DNA of 64,000 nt from CAVZCC01 sp963773765 (GCA_963773765.1 CAVZCC010000006.1:671783-735782); one strand, 5' to 3'; shown: positions 30,098 to 40,902, counted from the first letter of the stretch. Numbers and translations are program-made. Notes: generated from the sequence alone by a model not told the origin.

Positions 30098-30667
30098 TCA
30101 GGCGGTCTGGAGAATCGAGGCCACCGCGTCGACTCCGTAGTGCGTCGGCAAGTACGGCGGTGATGATGACCGTGAGGTAGGGCACCCACTCGCCGGCCAG
30201 CAGGTACGGCGGATCGTCCTCGAAGATCAGCTCGAGCCGGCAGTCGTCGAGCGCTCGGGACGATCTGACGGATCGCCGAGTACCAGACCGAGGCCCACTG
30301 CGCCCTCGTGGAAGACGAGCAATCGCTGGTTGGTGGCGAGCAGCGGCATCGACCCGAGCGGCCGCCACTGCGGCGCTGCGAGTCGCTCGGCATCCGCCCG
30401 CGCCCGCCTGTTCCCGATCGAGTTCGCCGCTGCAGCGATCCCGAACGTGAGCAGCCCACCCATCGCGAGGAGTCGTCGCTGTTCGACGACCACGTCGACG
30501 GCGTGGAAGCGCCAGCCGCTGGCTTCGACCTGGGCGTGGAGCACCTCGCCGGGATCGAGGAGGATCGGACTGGCCAGGACCGGCAGCGGTTCGCCGCAGG
30601 CGATGGCAGCCGCCAGCTGCTCGGCCAGTCGGTCTGCTCTGCTCCCGTGCTCGGACCAGGTGTCCAC
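30098..30667 (-). CDS. Membrane-associated protein with PH-like region; probably leaderless; frameshifted
   Basis: The GTG start begins DTWSEHGSRADRLAEQLAAA. It lies six bases after a TATGGT -10 element, which suggests a leaderless mRNA. Contents are an N-terminal helix, VLASPILLDPGEVLHAQVEA, a hydrophobic GLLTFGIAAAANSIG, then PLLATNQRLLVFHEGA and LELIFEDDPPYLLAGEWVPY. The 'ATNQRLLVF' pattern is typical of bacterial PH-like domains. Frameshifts occur near 30285 and 30135. It converges on the primase gene with about 20 bases between. Function unknown; the promoter suggests induction by DNA damage. Confidence 0.45.
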
Positions 30668-30673
30668 GTGTCG

Positions 30674-30702
30674 ACCATACCCAGGGGGTGTGACAGGAAC
30701 GC
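30674..30702 (-). promoter_or_regulatory. RecA-NDp-like (PafBC-type) promoter
   Basis: Read on the minus strand: GTTCCTGTCACACCCCCTG followed by GGTATGGT. CTGTCACAC-N8-TATGGT fits the actinobacterial RecA-NDp consensus TTGTCRgtg-N8-TANNNT in the GTC core, in spacing and in the -10 element. The -10 ends six bases before the GTG of the downstream gene. A near-identical copy, 28 of 29 bases, lies at 49458-49486. Confidence 0.6.
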
Positions 30703-30736
30703 GTACGAGGACACCTGCCGCTCGTACTGTCGTCTC

Positions 30737-31527
30737 GTGCGGAAGATGGATCCGAACTCGGTCGTGGACGACTTCCGCGGTCAGATCGGGCCTCCTTGGT
30801 CAATTGGCAGGCAATCGATGGGGCCCTTGCGGCCAACGGACAACCGGTCGCCATCAAGCGGAAGGCGGCCACAGACGCCTTCTCCAGCTCGCCGTTACCT
30901 GGGAGTCTTTCCTCTCGGATTGGTGGATCGCATCGATCAATCGGGACTCGACCGTCTTCGTGGCCACCTTGGACCAACAGTTGCAGGATCACGCGACGAC
31001 GAAGCTCCGACTGCTACCGACGGAAATCTCCGCGACTCTCGTCACAAGAACCCACCTTGACCTGGATGCGGTAAGGCGTCTGGTCGATCCCAACGGGAAC
31101 AATGTCGTGTTTCAAACCCGGACGAAGATGCGAACGGTGGCTGACACGCAGCTGGCGGCCACCTACAGAACGAGGGCCCGTAGGAGACTCAGCAGCGAAG
31201 TGGCAGGTGGCCGATCTGACACGAATCGCACGCACGCGATCGCGCATCAGTCGAAGCGAGCGGTCGATCGAACTCAATACTCGGCTCCGTGAGCCGAGTA
31301 CCAAGCCGGCCTTCGCATGGACGGGGCAGCGTGATCTGGACATCGCTGGGATCCGTCGGTACTTGAGAACACCCGACGGTGCTCCTCGCGGTCGCGACCT
31401 TTCATTCCGAGCTGGACGTTCTTGCACGGGGCCCTCCGGGTTCCCTGACCTTTTGGTCAGGTCGTTTCGACGATTGGTCCAATCCGGCAGCGTTGAAGCG
31501 CGATATTCCTGGCGCTCCGCGGCGTAG
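30737..31527 (+). CDS. Unknown protein, possibly HEPN-like; frameshifted
   Basis: Coding-like sequence runs divergently from the PH-like gene. Pieces in order are MDPNSVVDDFRGQIGP, VNWQAIDGALAANGQPVAIK, VTWESFLSDWWIASINRDST, TLDQQLQDHATTKLRLLPTE, RTHLDLDAVRRLVDPNGNNV. After a shift near 31180 come VADLTRIARTRSRISRSERS and GIRRYLRTPDG. The charged helical region with WESFLSDWWIASINRDS reminds me of HEPN-type toxin or defence proteins, but I cannot confirm a catalytic motif. At least three frameshifts are present, and both the start (GTG 30737 or ATG 30746) and the end are uncertain. Confidence 0.4.
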
Positions 31528-31533
31528 TTGGTC

Positions 31534-33317
31534 GTGGAGCGTGACGGCCTCAGTGGCTTCGAGATGTTGGTGTTCGTCGTCGGGGGAGCGGCGGCGAGCG
31601 TGCTTGGCGTTGTGTGGGGCGGGGCTTCCCTCGCGCTGCTGGTTACCGGCAACCGCCCTGCTGTGCCGGCCTCGGTCGCCGGCTCGGCCATCGGGGGACT
31701 GCCTGCTCACCTGACGGACCCGGCGGCTGCGTGGCCGGCCCCGTACTCCGAGCTGCTACCCGGACCCGCTGCCTATTGGGCGTGTACGGCGATTGCTGCC
31801 GCTCTGCTCGGTGGCGTTCTGGTCGGTCTTTTCAAGCTCCTCGGTCGGGCGAAGGTCGGAACCTCGAAGCGGCGACCGCTCGGAGTTGACGCCCGGCCGT
31901 CGTTCGCCCGGGCCCGGGACCTCGCTCCGCTGTTGGTCCGAGGTCGCCGCAACCGGGCCGGTTCATCGTGGCTCGCTTCGGTCGGCGGCTCGTCGCCACC
32001 GAGGCCACACCGCACCCGGATGAGCGCCGGGGTGCCCGTCGCGGCGATCGAGGTGCGCTTGGCTCTCGTCGGTCCGTCCCGGTCGGGCAAGACCACCGCA
32101 GTGGTGAGCGGCATTCTCGAGTGGGACGGGCCGGCGGTGCTGTCCTCGGTGAAGGCTGACCTGCTCGGAGTCGACGCATGGCTGGCGCTCTCAGCTCGGT
32201 GACGTCCACGTCTACGACCCAACGGCGTCCACCGGCGTGGTCACCGCCGGTTGGTCGCCGCTCGACCAGGCGGGGACGGTGCTCGGCGCACAGCGTGCAG
32301 CGAGGGCGCTCTGCGACGCAGCGCCCCGTGGCGGTGTCGAGGGCGGGCTTGGACTTCTGGCTGGCCCAAGCGGAGATCCTTCTCACCGGGCTCATGTTCG
32401 TCGCCCACCACGTCAACCGGGACATGGGTGCGGTCTGCGAGTGGGTGCTTGTCCAGGACCGACCCAGCGAGCTCGGGCCAGGTGAGGTTCGAGTAGCGCT
32501 GGACCACCTCGGTCGGGACCTGACCCAGTGGTCGTAGCGGGTGCCAACGATGTGGCTCGTGCGCTCGTCGCTATCTGGGAGATGGACGACCGCACCCGCT
32601 CCTCGGTCTATGCCACCGCGCAGACCGTTGTGTGGCCATGGGCCGACCCGGGTGTCGCAGCCTCCTCCAGGGGTGAAAGCGTCAAGCTCAACTGGCTCCT
32701 GGGTGGCCCGAACACCCTCTATCTCTGCGCTCCGATCGAGGACCAGAAGCGGTTGGCTCCGGCGTTCGGTGGGCTGCTGAATGATCTGATCGCCCAGGCG
32801 TACCGCCAGGTCGCACAGACCGGGAAGCCCCTCGATCCGCCGCTGCTGATCGTGATCGACGAGGCCGGCAACACTCCGCTTCGGGCCCTGCCCGAGTACG
32901 CCTCCACCCTCGCCGGAATCGGGGTCCTGCTCGTCACGATCTGGCAGTCGCTCGCCCAGATCGAGGCCGCCTACCGAGCGACAGGCCGACACGATCCTCA
33001 CCAACCACCTCACGAAGGTGTTCTACGCCGGGCTGTCGGACCCGGCGTCGATCCGCTACGTCAGCGAGGTGCTCGGTGATGCCGAGGTCGAGACGAGCTC
33101 TCGCTCAGGGGTCGAGCGCCTCGGAGCCGGCTCAACGCAGCTGTCGACCACCCGGATGGCACTCGCTCCCGCGCATGCGCTTCGCCAGATGCGCCCGGGC
33201 GACGCCCTCCTGTTGCACGGCACTCTCCCGCCGGCCCACGTCCGCACCCGCCCGTTCTACCGAGACCGGGAACTCGCGGCACGCGCCCGCCAGCCCGTCA
33301 AGGAGTCATCCGAGTGA
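31534..33317 (+). CDS. TraG/VirD4-type coupling protein; frameshifted
   Basis: Links the relaxosome to the secretion channel. Two N-terminal membrane segments (MLVFVVGGAAASVLGVVWGG and AYWACTAIAAALLGGVLVGL) are followed by Walker A VGPSRSGKTTAVVSGILEWD (near 32070) and SSVKADLLGVDAWLA. After shifts come VHVYDPTAS, LTGLMFVAHHVNRDMGAVCE, NWLLGGPNTLYLCAPIEDQK, and Walker B LLIVIDEAGNTPLRALPEYA. The C-terminus has TKVFYAGLSDPASIRYVSEV. Shifts fall near 32195, 32340, 32530 and 32985. Total about 595 codons. The start could also be ATG 31564. Confidence 0.8.
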
Positions 33318-33343
33318 ACGACCACCGACCAAGGAGTCACCTG

Positions 33344-33448
33344 ATGTCACCCCATCGCTTGCAGATGCTGGCCCTCTACCTCGCCGGGCTGACCCTCTTC
33401 GTGCTTCCGTACGCCGTGCTCGGCTGGATGCGCTGGAGCGCCGCGTAA
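33344..33448 (+). CDS. 34-residue single-pass membrane peptide
   Basis: The ATG follows AAGGAG at good spacing. The peptide is mostly one helix (LALYLAGLTLFVLPYAVLGW) with short charged ends, and stops at TAA. It lies 27 bases behind the coupling protein gene. An alternative in-frame GTG at 33314 overlaps that gene's stop and would add 10 residues. Small membrane peptides are common in conjugation operons; the function is unknown. Confidence 0.5.
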   Translation: MSPHRLQMLALYLAGLTLFVLPYAVLGWMRWSAA

Positions 33449-33792
33449 GCGGCAAGGCATCGGACGCCATCGTGAAGCCGTTCCTCCGGGCCACCGATCG
33501 AGGCAAGCTCGCCCCGGTCGGGTGGGTATCCGAACCCGCGGGCCAGTGGGCGGGCAAGGAAGTCGACGTCGTCTACGACCCTCGGCGCCACGACGTCGCG
33601 TTCGTTCGGGGCGACACCGGCGACGAGGTGCGCAAGGGATTCGAGGGCGTCGGCTACCGGCGGGTGTCGATCGACGGCACCAACGAGATGTGGGTCCGCG
33701 ACCGCGTCGAGGTCGTCACGGCGGCGATGGATCGCGTGCAGCACCAGCTCGGACGTGAGCAGAGCGCCGACATCGGTGGGCCGTCGCTGTGA
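33424..33792 (+). CDS. Unknown transfer-region protein, start uncertain
   Basis: The frame reads KASDAIVKPFLRATDRGKLA, then VSEPAGQWAGKEVDVVYDPR and GVGYRRVSIDGTNEMWVRDR, ending ADIGGPSL. The even composition and the GTGA overlap of its stop with the next gene support it as real. No ATG or GTG start is clear: GTG 33469 is possible, or an indel may separate it from a start in the membrane-peptide gene. No family is recognised. The lack of hydrophobic segments suggests a cytoplasmic protein. Confidence 0.45.
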   Translation: MDALERRVSGKASDAIVKPFLRATDRGKLAPVGWVSEPAGQWAGKEVDVVYDPRRHDVAFVRGDTGDEVRKGFEGVGYRRVSIDGTNEMWVRDRVEVVTAAMDRVQHQLGREQSADIGGPSL

Positions 33793-33980
33793 ACCCGAAG
33801 GTCACCCGGCCGGACTGGCGCCCGCGGTGCCGCCGTCGTCCTCCGACGCGGCGGTAGCGTGGTGGCCAGCGATCGGAGCGCTCGCCGAGCGACTGCCTCT
33901 GAACAGCTCTCGCTGTTCGACCAAGCGCTCCCTACTGACGAAGCCGGGCTCACACCGGCACAGGAGGCGCCCAGCGATGA
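33789..33980 (+). CDS. Short unknown protein; frameshifted
   Basis: A GTG overlapping the previous stop gives VNPKVTRPDWRP. In a shifted frame EQLSLFDQALPTDEAGLTPA QEAPS continues up to the next gene, whose ATG overlaps a TGA here. About 63 codons. The Pro/Ala-rich acidic tail is not diagnostic and no family is recognised. The coupling of stops and starts on both sides is the main support. Confidence 0.35.
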
Positions 33981-34321
33981 ACCGCTACGCGCAGATCGCC
34001 CTCGAACAGCACCGCCGTCACCGTCCGCTCGAGCACTCGATGATCGACGATCCGACACGGTTCTTCACCGAGATCGGCGAGGAGATCCAAGCGACGGTGA
34101 CGAGCCAGCGCGACGAGATCCTCGGCCCACCCCGCCCGAACGAGGCGGCCGAGGCCTACCGACTCCGCAGCTACCAGGCCTTGGCCGCAGCCGAGGAGCT
34201 GGTCCTGGCCGACCATCACCTGTTGCAGCCGGAGACGACCGATCAGGACGAGGCCGACCCGATCATGACCGGCTACTTCCGGGACCTGGCCCTGATCAAC
34301 GAGACCATCCACACCTCGTAG
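33977..34321 (+). CDS. Small helical protein upstream of methylase-helicase
   Basis: This intact gene encodes 114 aa; the ATG has AGGAGG upstream. MNRYAQIALEQHRRHRPLEH begins a largely helical protein with FTEIGEEIQATVTSQRDEIL and EAYRLRSYQALAAAEELVLA. Similar short helical genes often precede the giant methylase-helicase on conjugative elements. No enzymatic motif is seen. It may be a partner or be involved in DNA transfer, inferred from position. Confidence 0.6.
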   Translation: MNRYAQIALEQHRRHRPLEHSMIDDPTRFFTEIGEEIQATVTSQRDEILGPPRPNEAAEAYRLRSYQALAAAEELVLADHHLLQPETTDQDEADPIMTGYFRDLALINETIHTS

Positions 34322-34329
34322 ACAACGGG

Positions 34330-37300
34330 TCGCCGACGGAGCGCCCTCCAGCGTTTCGACCCGCAAGCCAGTCCGACCTCGCCCCTCCGGGACAACGGTC
34401 CAAGCTCGAGGCCAACCTGTCGGCCCTGCCGCGTCCTCGCCACCTGCGGAGCCGAGCACCGGTGGGCGACCCCCGTCGAACAGGAGACGCTCGCTCGATG
34501 GGCTGGGTGGGGTGCGGTGCCCCAGGTCTTCGACGACAACGACGATCGTCACGCCGACGCCCGAGCCGAGCTCCGCGCTCTCCTCGGCAGCGACGAGGCT
34601 TGGGCCCAGGCTCGGCGCACCACGCTGAACGCGCACTACACCTCGGCCCCGGTCGTCACCGCGATGTGGACGGCCGTCGAGCAACTCGGCTTCGACGGCA
34701 ACGGTCGGGTCCTCGAACCAGGGTGCGGGTCGGGCAACTTCATCGGCTTCGCTCCCAACCGTGCCGATCTGGTCGGCGTCGAGCTGGACCCGACCACCGC
34801 CCAGATCGCCCGACACCTCTACGGCGCTCGAGCGACCATCCACGCCGAAGGCTTCGAGGACCTCCGTGCCGACGACGGGTCGTTCGACCTCGTCATCGGC
34901 AACGTGCCCTTCGCCAAGGTCACCCCGCACGACCCGCGCCACAACCGCGGCCGCCACGCCCTCCACAACTACTTCCTCATCAAGAGCCTCCATCTCGTTC
35001 GCCCCGGTGGCCTCGTCGTCGCGCTCACCTCCCGCTACACGCTCGACGCCCGCAACCCATCGGCTCGGCGAGAGATGGCGGCCGTCGGAGATCTCGTCGG
35101 CGCACTTCGCCTTCCGGAGCGGGCGTTCTCGGCATCGTCGGGCACCGACGTCGTCGTCGACCTCCTGGTGTTGCGGCGCCGACTCCCCGGCGCTGAACCC
35201 GCCGGTCCCTCCTGGGCGAGGGCTCTGCCGGCGGACCTCGACTTGCCGGAGGATTCCCCGGCCGAACCACTCGACGTCAACGAGTACTTCATCGAGCACC
35301 CCGACCACATCCTCGGCCGGCTCACGGCCGCTCGGGGCATGTACCGAGAACACGAGCTCACCGTCGAAGCAACGGGTCCGCTCGACGAGCAACTCGCCAG
35401 CGGGCCTGGCCGCCATCGTCTCCGACGCACTCGAGCGGGACGCCGGGTTCGCCGTGCAACCCCACCCCGACCGACCAGCGCCTCGACCGACTGCGCCGTC
35501 AACGTCGTTCGAGATCACGTACGCCCAAGAGGGCAGCTTCGTCACCAGCGCGAACGGTCAGATCGGCCAGCTCGCCAACGACGAGGTCGCGACGTACGAG
35601 CCGCGGGTCGGCAAGGACAAGGCCGAGCTGCGGCGCCTCGTCGGACTCCGCGACGCCGCCCGCTCCGTACTGGCCATCCAGGTCAACGGCGGCGACGACG
35701 CCGACCTGCGCACTGCGCAATCGACGCTCACCGATCGCTACGACGCCTACGTGAGGCTCTACGGACCGATCAACCGATCGAGCCAGGCCCGCACCGGGCG
35801 CACCGACCCGGCGACGGGCGCCGAGATCATGCGCCGGGTCCGACCCCGCATGGGCGGGTTCCGGGACGACCCCGACTGGCCGCTCGTCGCTGCGCTCGAG
35901 GTCTTCGACGACGAATCACAGCAGGCACGTCCGGCGGCGATCTTCACCGACCGGGTGATCGACCCACCGACCGAACGCCACGGTGTCGACACCGCCGACG
36001 AAGCCGTGGCCGTCTGCCTCGACGAGTCCGGGGCGGTCGCCATCGAGCGGGTCGCCGAACTGCTCGGCACCGACCCTGAAAGGGCGCGAGCCGAGCTGGG
36101 TGACCTCGTCTTCGAAGACCCGACCGACGGCTCGCTCGTCCCGGCCTCGCAGTACCTCTCCGGCAACATCCGCCAGAAGCTCGACGCCTGCCACGCGGTG
36201 ATCCACGAACGACCCGAGCTGACCGTGAACCGTGCTGCTCTGGAACGGGTCCTGCCTCGCCAGCTCGAACCCACGGAGATCACGGCACGCCTCGGGGCGC
36301 CTTGGATCCCGGCCGCGGACATCGAGCGGTTCTGCACTGAGGTGCTCGGCGCCACCGTCGACGTCGAACGGTTGGCCGAGATCGGCCAGTGGTCGGCGCG
36401 GCTGCGAGACGGCAGTCGACGAAGCGTTGCCCTGTCGTCGGAGTGGGGAACGGCCCGCGCCGACGGGATCACGCTTCTCGACGCATCGCTCAACCAGCGG
36501 CTGCATACGGTCACCGACGCCACCGAGGACGGGCGGCGCGTCCGCAACGACGCCGAGACCCTTGCCGCCCGCGACAAGCAGGAGACCCTCGCCAACCGGT
36601 TCTCCGCCTGGGTGTGGGAGGAACCCGAACGCTCAGCCCGGCTCGCCGACCGCTACAACGAACTGTTCTCCTCCACCGTCCTGCCGACCCACGACGGCTC
36701 CCACCTCACGCTCCCGGGCCTGGCGGGATCGTTCGTCCCGCGGCCGCACCAGCGCGACGCGGTCGCCCGGATCCTGACCGACGGACGCTCGCTGCTCGCC
36801 CACGCGGTCGGCGCCGGCAAGACCGCCACCATGGTGATCGCGGCGATGGAACTACGCCGGCTCGGGTCGGTGGCCAAGCCGGCGGTCGTGGTCCCGAACC
36901 ACATGCTCGAGCAGTTCTCGCGCGAGTGGCTCCAGCTGTACCCGACGGCTCGCATCCTCGTCGCCGATCGCGAGCGGCTCTCGAAGGACCGACGCAAGGA
37001 GTTCGTCGCCCGCGCTGCCACGGGTGACTGGGACGGCATCGTGTTCACCCAGTCAGGGTTCGCTCGGCTCCCGCTCGGTCGGGACCTCATGCGTGGCTAC
37101 CTCGGCGAAGAGATCGAAACCGCACGCCGAGCGCTCGGCGCCTCGAAGGACGGCAAGGGCCTGTCGGTCAAGCGGCTCGAGCGCCGCATCGCCCAGATGG
37201 AGGAGACCTACAAGCGACTCCTCGCCGAGCACACCAAGGACGACGGCGTGCGGTTCGAGGAGACAGGCGTGGACTACCTGTTCGTCGACGAGGCCCACGC

Positions 37301-39335
37301 CTACAAGAACCGGCGAGTCGATTCATCGATCGACGGCGTGGCCGGGACCGGGTCGCAACGGGCGCAGGACCTCGACGCCAAGTTGTGGGCGCTACGTCGC
37401 ACGCACGGGCCTCGTGTCGTCACCTTTGCCACGGCGACTCCGGTGGCGAACTCGATGGCCGAGCTGTGGGTCATGCAGTCCTACCTCCACCCGGACCTGC
37501 TCGCCGACGTCGAGCTACGCGCCTTCGACTCGTGGGCGGCCACGTTCGGGCGCACCCACACCGCCCTCGAGCTCGCACCCGACGGCAGCTCATACCGGAT
37601 GCAGACCCGCTTCGCCCGATTCCAGAACGTCCCCGAGCTGCTCACCCTCTACCGGCAGGTCGCCGACGTCCGGACGACCGAAGACCTCGGACTGCCGACC
37701 CCCACCCTGGTCGGTGACAAGCCCGAAACCGTCGTCGTCGAACCGAGCGACGAGCTGGTCGACTACGTCGCCGACCTCGCCGCACGTGCCGAACGGATCC
37801 GCAACCGTGCGGTCGACCCGTCCGAAGACAACATGCTCAAGGTCACCGGCGACGGCCGGCGCGCCGCCCTCGACCTTCGACTCGTCGACGCGGGCACCGA
37901 TGATCCAGCAGCGGGGAAGCTGACTGTCGCCGCCGAACACATAGCGGCGATCCACCACGGCACGCGAGATCACGCGTACCTCGACGAGCACGGCCAACCC
38001 GCCAACAGGTCGGGTGCGCTCCAGCTCGTGTTCTGCGACGTGTCCACCCCGGCGGGTGCCGGGTGGAACGCCTATGACGAGATGCGGTCGCTGCTGGTCG
38101 AGAGGGGAGTGCCCACCGAGGCGATCCGCTACATGCAGAGCGCCAGCACCGATGTCGCGAAGGCGAAGCTCTTCGCCGCGTGCCGAGATGGCTCGGTTGC
38201 GGTGCTCGTCGGATCGACCGAGACGATGGGTGTCGGCACAAACGTGCAGGCGCGTGCGGTCGCCATGCACCACCTCGATGCGCCGTGGCGGCCGGCCGAC
38301 ATCGAACAGCGGGACGGTCGCATCCTCCGCCAGGGCAACCAGAACCCGGAGGTGCAGGTGTTCCGGTACGTCACCGAAGGCAGCTTCGACACCTACATGT
38401 GGCAGACGCTCGAACGGAAGGCCGCCTTCATCTCCCAGGTGACCCGTGGCGACCTGCCCGACCGCGACGTCGACGACATCGGCGACCAGGCCCTCTCGTT
38501 CGCTGAAGTGAAGGCGCTTGCCACCGGCGACCCGCTCGTGCTCGAGAAGGCCGGTGTCGATGCCGACGTCGCCCGGCTCAGCCGCCTCGAACGCGCGCAC
38601 CACGACGACCAGCACCGACTCCGCCGAACCTTCGAGACCGCCACCCAGCGGGCGAACCGATGCTCCCAACGGGCCGACCAACTGGAGGCCGTGCTCGAAC
38701 GGGTGGTGGACACCCACGGCGACCGCTTCGCGATGACCGTCGACGGGCGGCATCACACCAAACGCATGGAGGCCGGCGCCGATCTCAAGACGCTGCTTGC
38801 TGGGCGGCTCGAAGCGACCCCACCTGAGACGACGTCACCGCTCGTCCCCACCGCAACGCTGGGCGGACTCACCGTTGCCAGCCAGACCATCACCGTGATC
38901 GAGGACGAGGTCCGTCTCGTCATCCCCGACGCTCACATCGAGTTGACCTACAACCGCCACGACTGGCAGACCGCCGACCCGGCCATGATCGTCTCCCGGC
39001 TCGAACGTCAACTGCAACGACTTCCGGAGACTCTCGCCTCGACGCGAGCTGAAGGACAGACAGCCGCGACCGAGGCAGCGCGAGCGGAGGCACGGATCGG
39101 CCAACCCTGGGAGCACACCGACGAACTCGGAGCGCTTCGGCGGCGGCAGAAGGAGATCGACGAGACGCTCGCCGCCTCGGCCGAACCGGCGCCGTCGCCC
39201 GACCCTGCCACTACGACCCTCGGGGCATCGCCGAGTGCAACGAGCCAGCTCGCTGCTGACGTCGACCTGACACGTCAACGCCTGGATTCGCTCGAGCGAT
39301 GTGACATCGGACCGGCCAGCGGCCTTTCTCTCTGA
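34330..39335 (+). CDS. Giant N12-class adenine methylase-SNF2 helicase of conjugative elements; frameshifted near N-terminus
   Basis: An about 1,660-residue fusion. The N-terminus LEANLSAL is shifted relative to VPQVFDDNDDRHADARAELR. The methylase part has LNAHYTSAPVVTAMWTAVEQ, SAM motif VLEPGCGSGNFIGFAPNRAD, and the catalytic NVPF in LVIGNVPFAKV. One shift lies near 35400. The helicase part has AHAVGAGKTATMVIAAMELR (near 36800), YLFVDEAHAYKNRR, ATATPVANSMAELW, and VGSTETMGVGTNVQARAVAM then QRDGRILRQGNQNP. A coiled C-terminus follows. This family is common on actinobacterial and proteobacterial ICEs and may protect entering DNA from restriction. The true start is not evident. Confidence 0.8.
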
Positions 39336-39420
39336 ACGTCAGTGCATGACCATGCCCGCGTGAGGTACAGATATCACCAACGGTTCGGGCCTCGGCACGG
39401 ACTTCGGCGGGCTCCGACCT

Positions 39421-39903
39421 ATGGACCCCAACCCCTCTTCCGCTGCAGCACCGGCCGCCCTCGCGCCGCTCCATGGGGGCCACGCGCTCCGGCTCACTGC
39501 GCTCCCACCGGTGGCGCAGCCGTCGTTCGAGCTGACGCACCCGTACGTCGAGCTGGTCTACGCCCACTCGCTCGGCCCCACCGCCGTGCTCCTCGCCCGC
39601 TACTTCGGCCGGATGCTCACCCTCCATCCCGGCCCGATCGCCATCTGCCCGATCGCGCTCGCGCTCGAGCTTGGCCTGCGGTCGAGCAGCGAGGACCCGC
39701 TCGGTCACCGTTCGAGCCTCCGCAAGGCACTCGACCGCCTCGTCCACCAGCGAGTCGCCCGATGGGTCGACGACAACCACCTCGCCGTGTACGTCGCGGT
39801 CCCCGCGGTTAGCGACCGCGTACGCGACCGGCTTCCCCCGGCCGCCCGGCACGCCCACGACAACCTCGTCGGCGTGATCGACCTGCGCGACGGCCGGGGG
39901 TAG
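39421..39903 (+). CDS. Conserved element protein, paralog of the protein at 6117-6789
   Basis: This intact gene encodes 160 aa. FELTHPYVELVYAHSLGPTA, MLTLHPGPIAICPIALALEL, SLRKALDRLVHQRVARWVDD and LAVYVAVPAV match the first relaxase-operon protein in the same order. Loss of the long C-terminal tail makes it shorter. The 85-base gap before it holds no gene. The helices followed by a 'HLAVYVAVP' beta wing suggest a winged-helix domain, possibly replication-initiator-like. The function is inferred only. Confidence 0.55.
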   Translation: MDPNPSSAAAPAALAPLHGGHALRLTALPPVAQPSFELTHPYVELVYAHSLGPTAVLLARYFGRMLTLHPGPIAICPIALALELGLRSSSEDPLGHRSSLRKALDRLVHQRVARWVDDNHLAVYVAVPAVSDRVRDRLPPAARHAHDNLVGVIDLRDGRG

Positions 39904-39908
39904 CGCCG

Positions 39909-40634
39909 CTACAGGTCGAGCCCTCGCGCCCGCCGGGGCCTGGGCACGGCCGGCGTCGGAGGCTGCGGGCCGGAGGCCTCACCGTCGAGATCGCCATCCT
40001 CGACCTCGTCATCGTCCTCGTAGTAGTTGAGCTCGTCCCACTCCTCGTCCGACACCTCGTAGATCAGCTTGTCGATGAGATCGGAGACCTCCTTCGCGTC
40101 GGAGATCAAGAAGCCGGCCGTCTGCTGGAGGTCGAAGTAGATCTCGTGGCACTCGGGGTCGAACTCCTTCTCGATCTCGAAGGCTCGGCGCTTGTCGGAG
40201 ATGAGCCCGAGCGCGTTGACCCACGAGGCCGTGTCACCGGCGCGGTCCATCAACTCCCGGGCGCTGTCCCGGACCTGGACGGCGAGCGACGGGAGTGGCT
40301 GGTCGTCGTGGGCGCCGTAGTGATTGAGCGGAAGCTCGCAGACAGCCTCGAACGCCCCATCGGGGTCGTCGTGGCTGATCGTCTCGCCGCAGAGGATCAG
40401 CCACCCCTCGACCTCCTCCACCAATCGCACGAGGTCGCGCGCCGCCTCGAACAGGCTCACCGCGCGGGCAGCGAAGTAGGCACGATCGGGCGCCGCCTCA
40501 CCCCCGAGGGACCGTTCCAACCGCCCGAGGTAGTCGGCGCAGTTGGCGACACAGTCCGTCACGGTCGATCGGTACTGACCCCACGGGTCCTCGGCTGCCC
40601 CGGTCACGCTCCTGGTTGCGCTGGTGTTCGACAT
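39909..40634 (-). CDS. Helical protein with acidic C-terminal tail, unknown function
   Basis: This intact gene encodes 241 aa; the ATG was chosen for GGAGGT five bases upstream. The central part is helical (NCADYLGRLERSLGGEAAPD, FEAARDLVRLVEEVEGWLIL). Near the C-terminus comes SDEEWDELNYYEDDDEVEDG, a strongly acidic segment of DNA-mimic or nucleic-acid-binding-competitor type, followed by a Pro/Arg-rich end. It is divergent from the methyltransferase operon and converges on the paralog gene. Could be an anti-restriction-like or regulatory protein; this is speculation. Confidence 0.55.
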   Translation of the reverse strand: MSNTSATRSVTGAAEDPWGQYRSTVTDCVANCADYLGRLERSLGGEAAPDRAYFAARAVSLFEAARDLVRLVEEVEGWLILCGETISHDDPDGAFEAVCELPLNHYGAHDDQPLPSLAVQVRDSARELMDRAGDTASWVNALGLISDKRRAFEIEKEFDPECHEIYFDLQQTAGFLISDAKEVSDLIDKLIYEVSDEEWDELNYYEDDDEVEDGDLDGEASGPQPPTPAVPRPRRARGLDL

Positions 40635-40791
40635 CTGACCTCCAAGGCCCTCGTTGGCACCGACCGACTGGTCGGCTGACCAACTACGCCGGGCCAGCAG
40701 CTGGATCTCTCGGGCGTGTCCGACCGAATCCGCCCCGCCGGAGTGCGTCACCTGCTGATCGATCGTCAGCGACCTACTCATCGACGATGAT

Positions 40792-40835
40792 CCAAGCCGG
40801 GAGGCCCGGCCTTGGTCACACCGACCACGTACGAT
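40792..40835 (+). promoter_or_regulatory. RecA-NDp-like promoter with overlapping inverted repeat
   Basis: TGGTCACAC-N8-TACGAT (40813-40835) shares GTCACAC-N8-TA-G-T with the elements at 30674 and 49460. It lies 68 bases upstream of the methyltransferase GTG. An imperfect hairpin, CCAAGCCGGG / CCCGGCCTTGG (40792-40815), overlaps its 5' end and could be an operator or a terminator for neither neighbour. No T-run follows. The rest of the 40635-40902 gap holds no ORF. Confidence 0.45.
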
Positions 40836-40902
40836 CAAGCGGGCCCGCTCGCTGATGCGGTGGAGGTCGGCCACATCGAGGGAAAGCGGGGGAGATTCGC
40901 GA

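Noticed and set aside
34314..39335. Methylase-helicase as part of the defence island
   Set aside because: Its family is typical of conjugative elements and it is contiguous with transfer genes, so it was kept with the transfer module.
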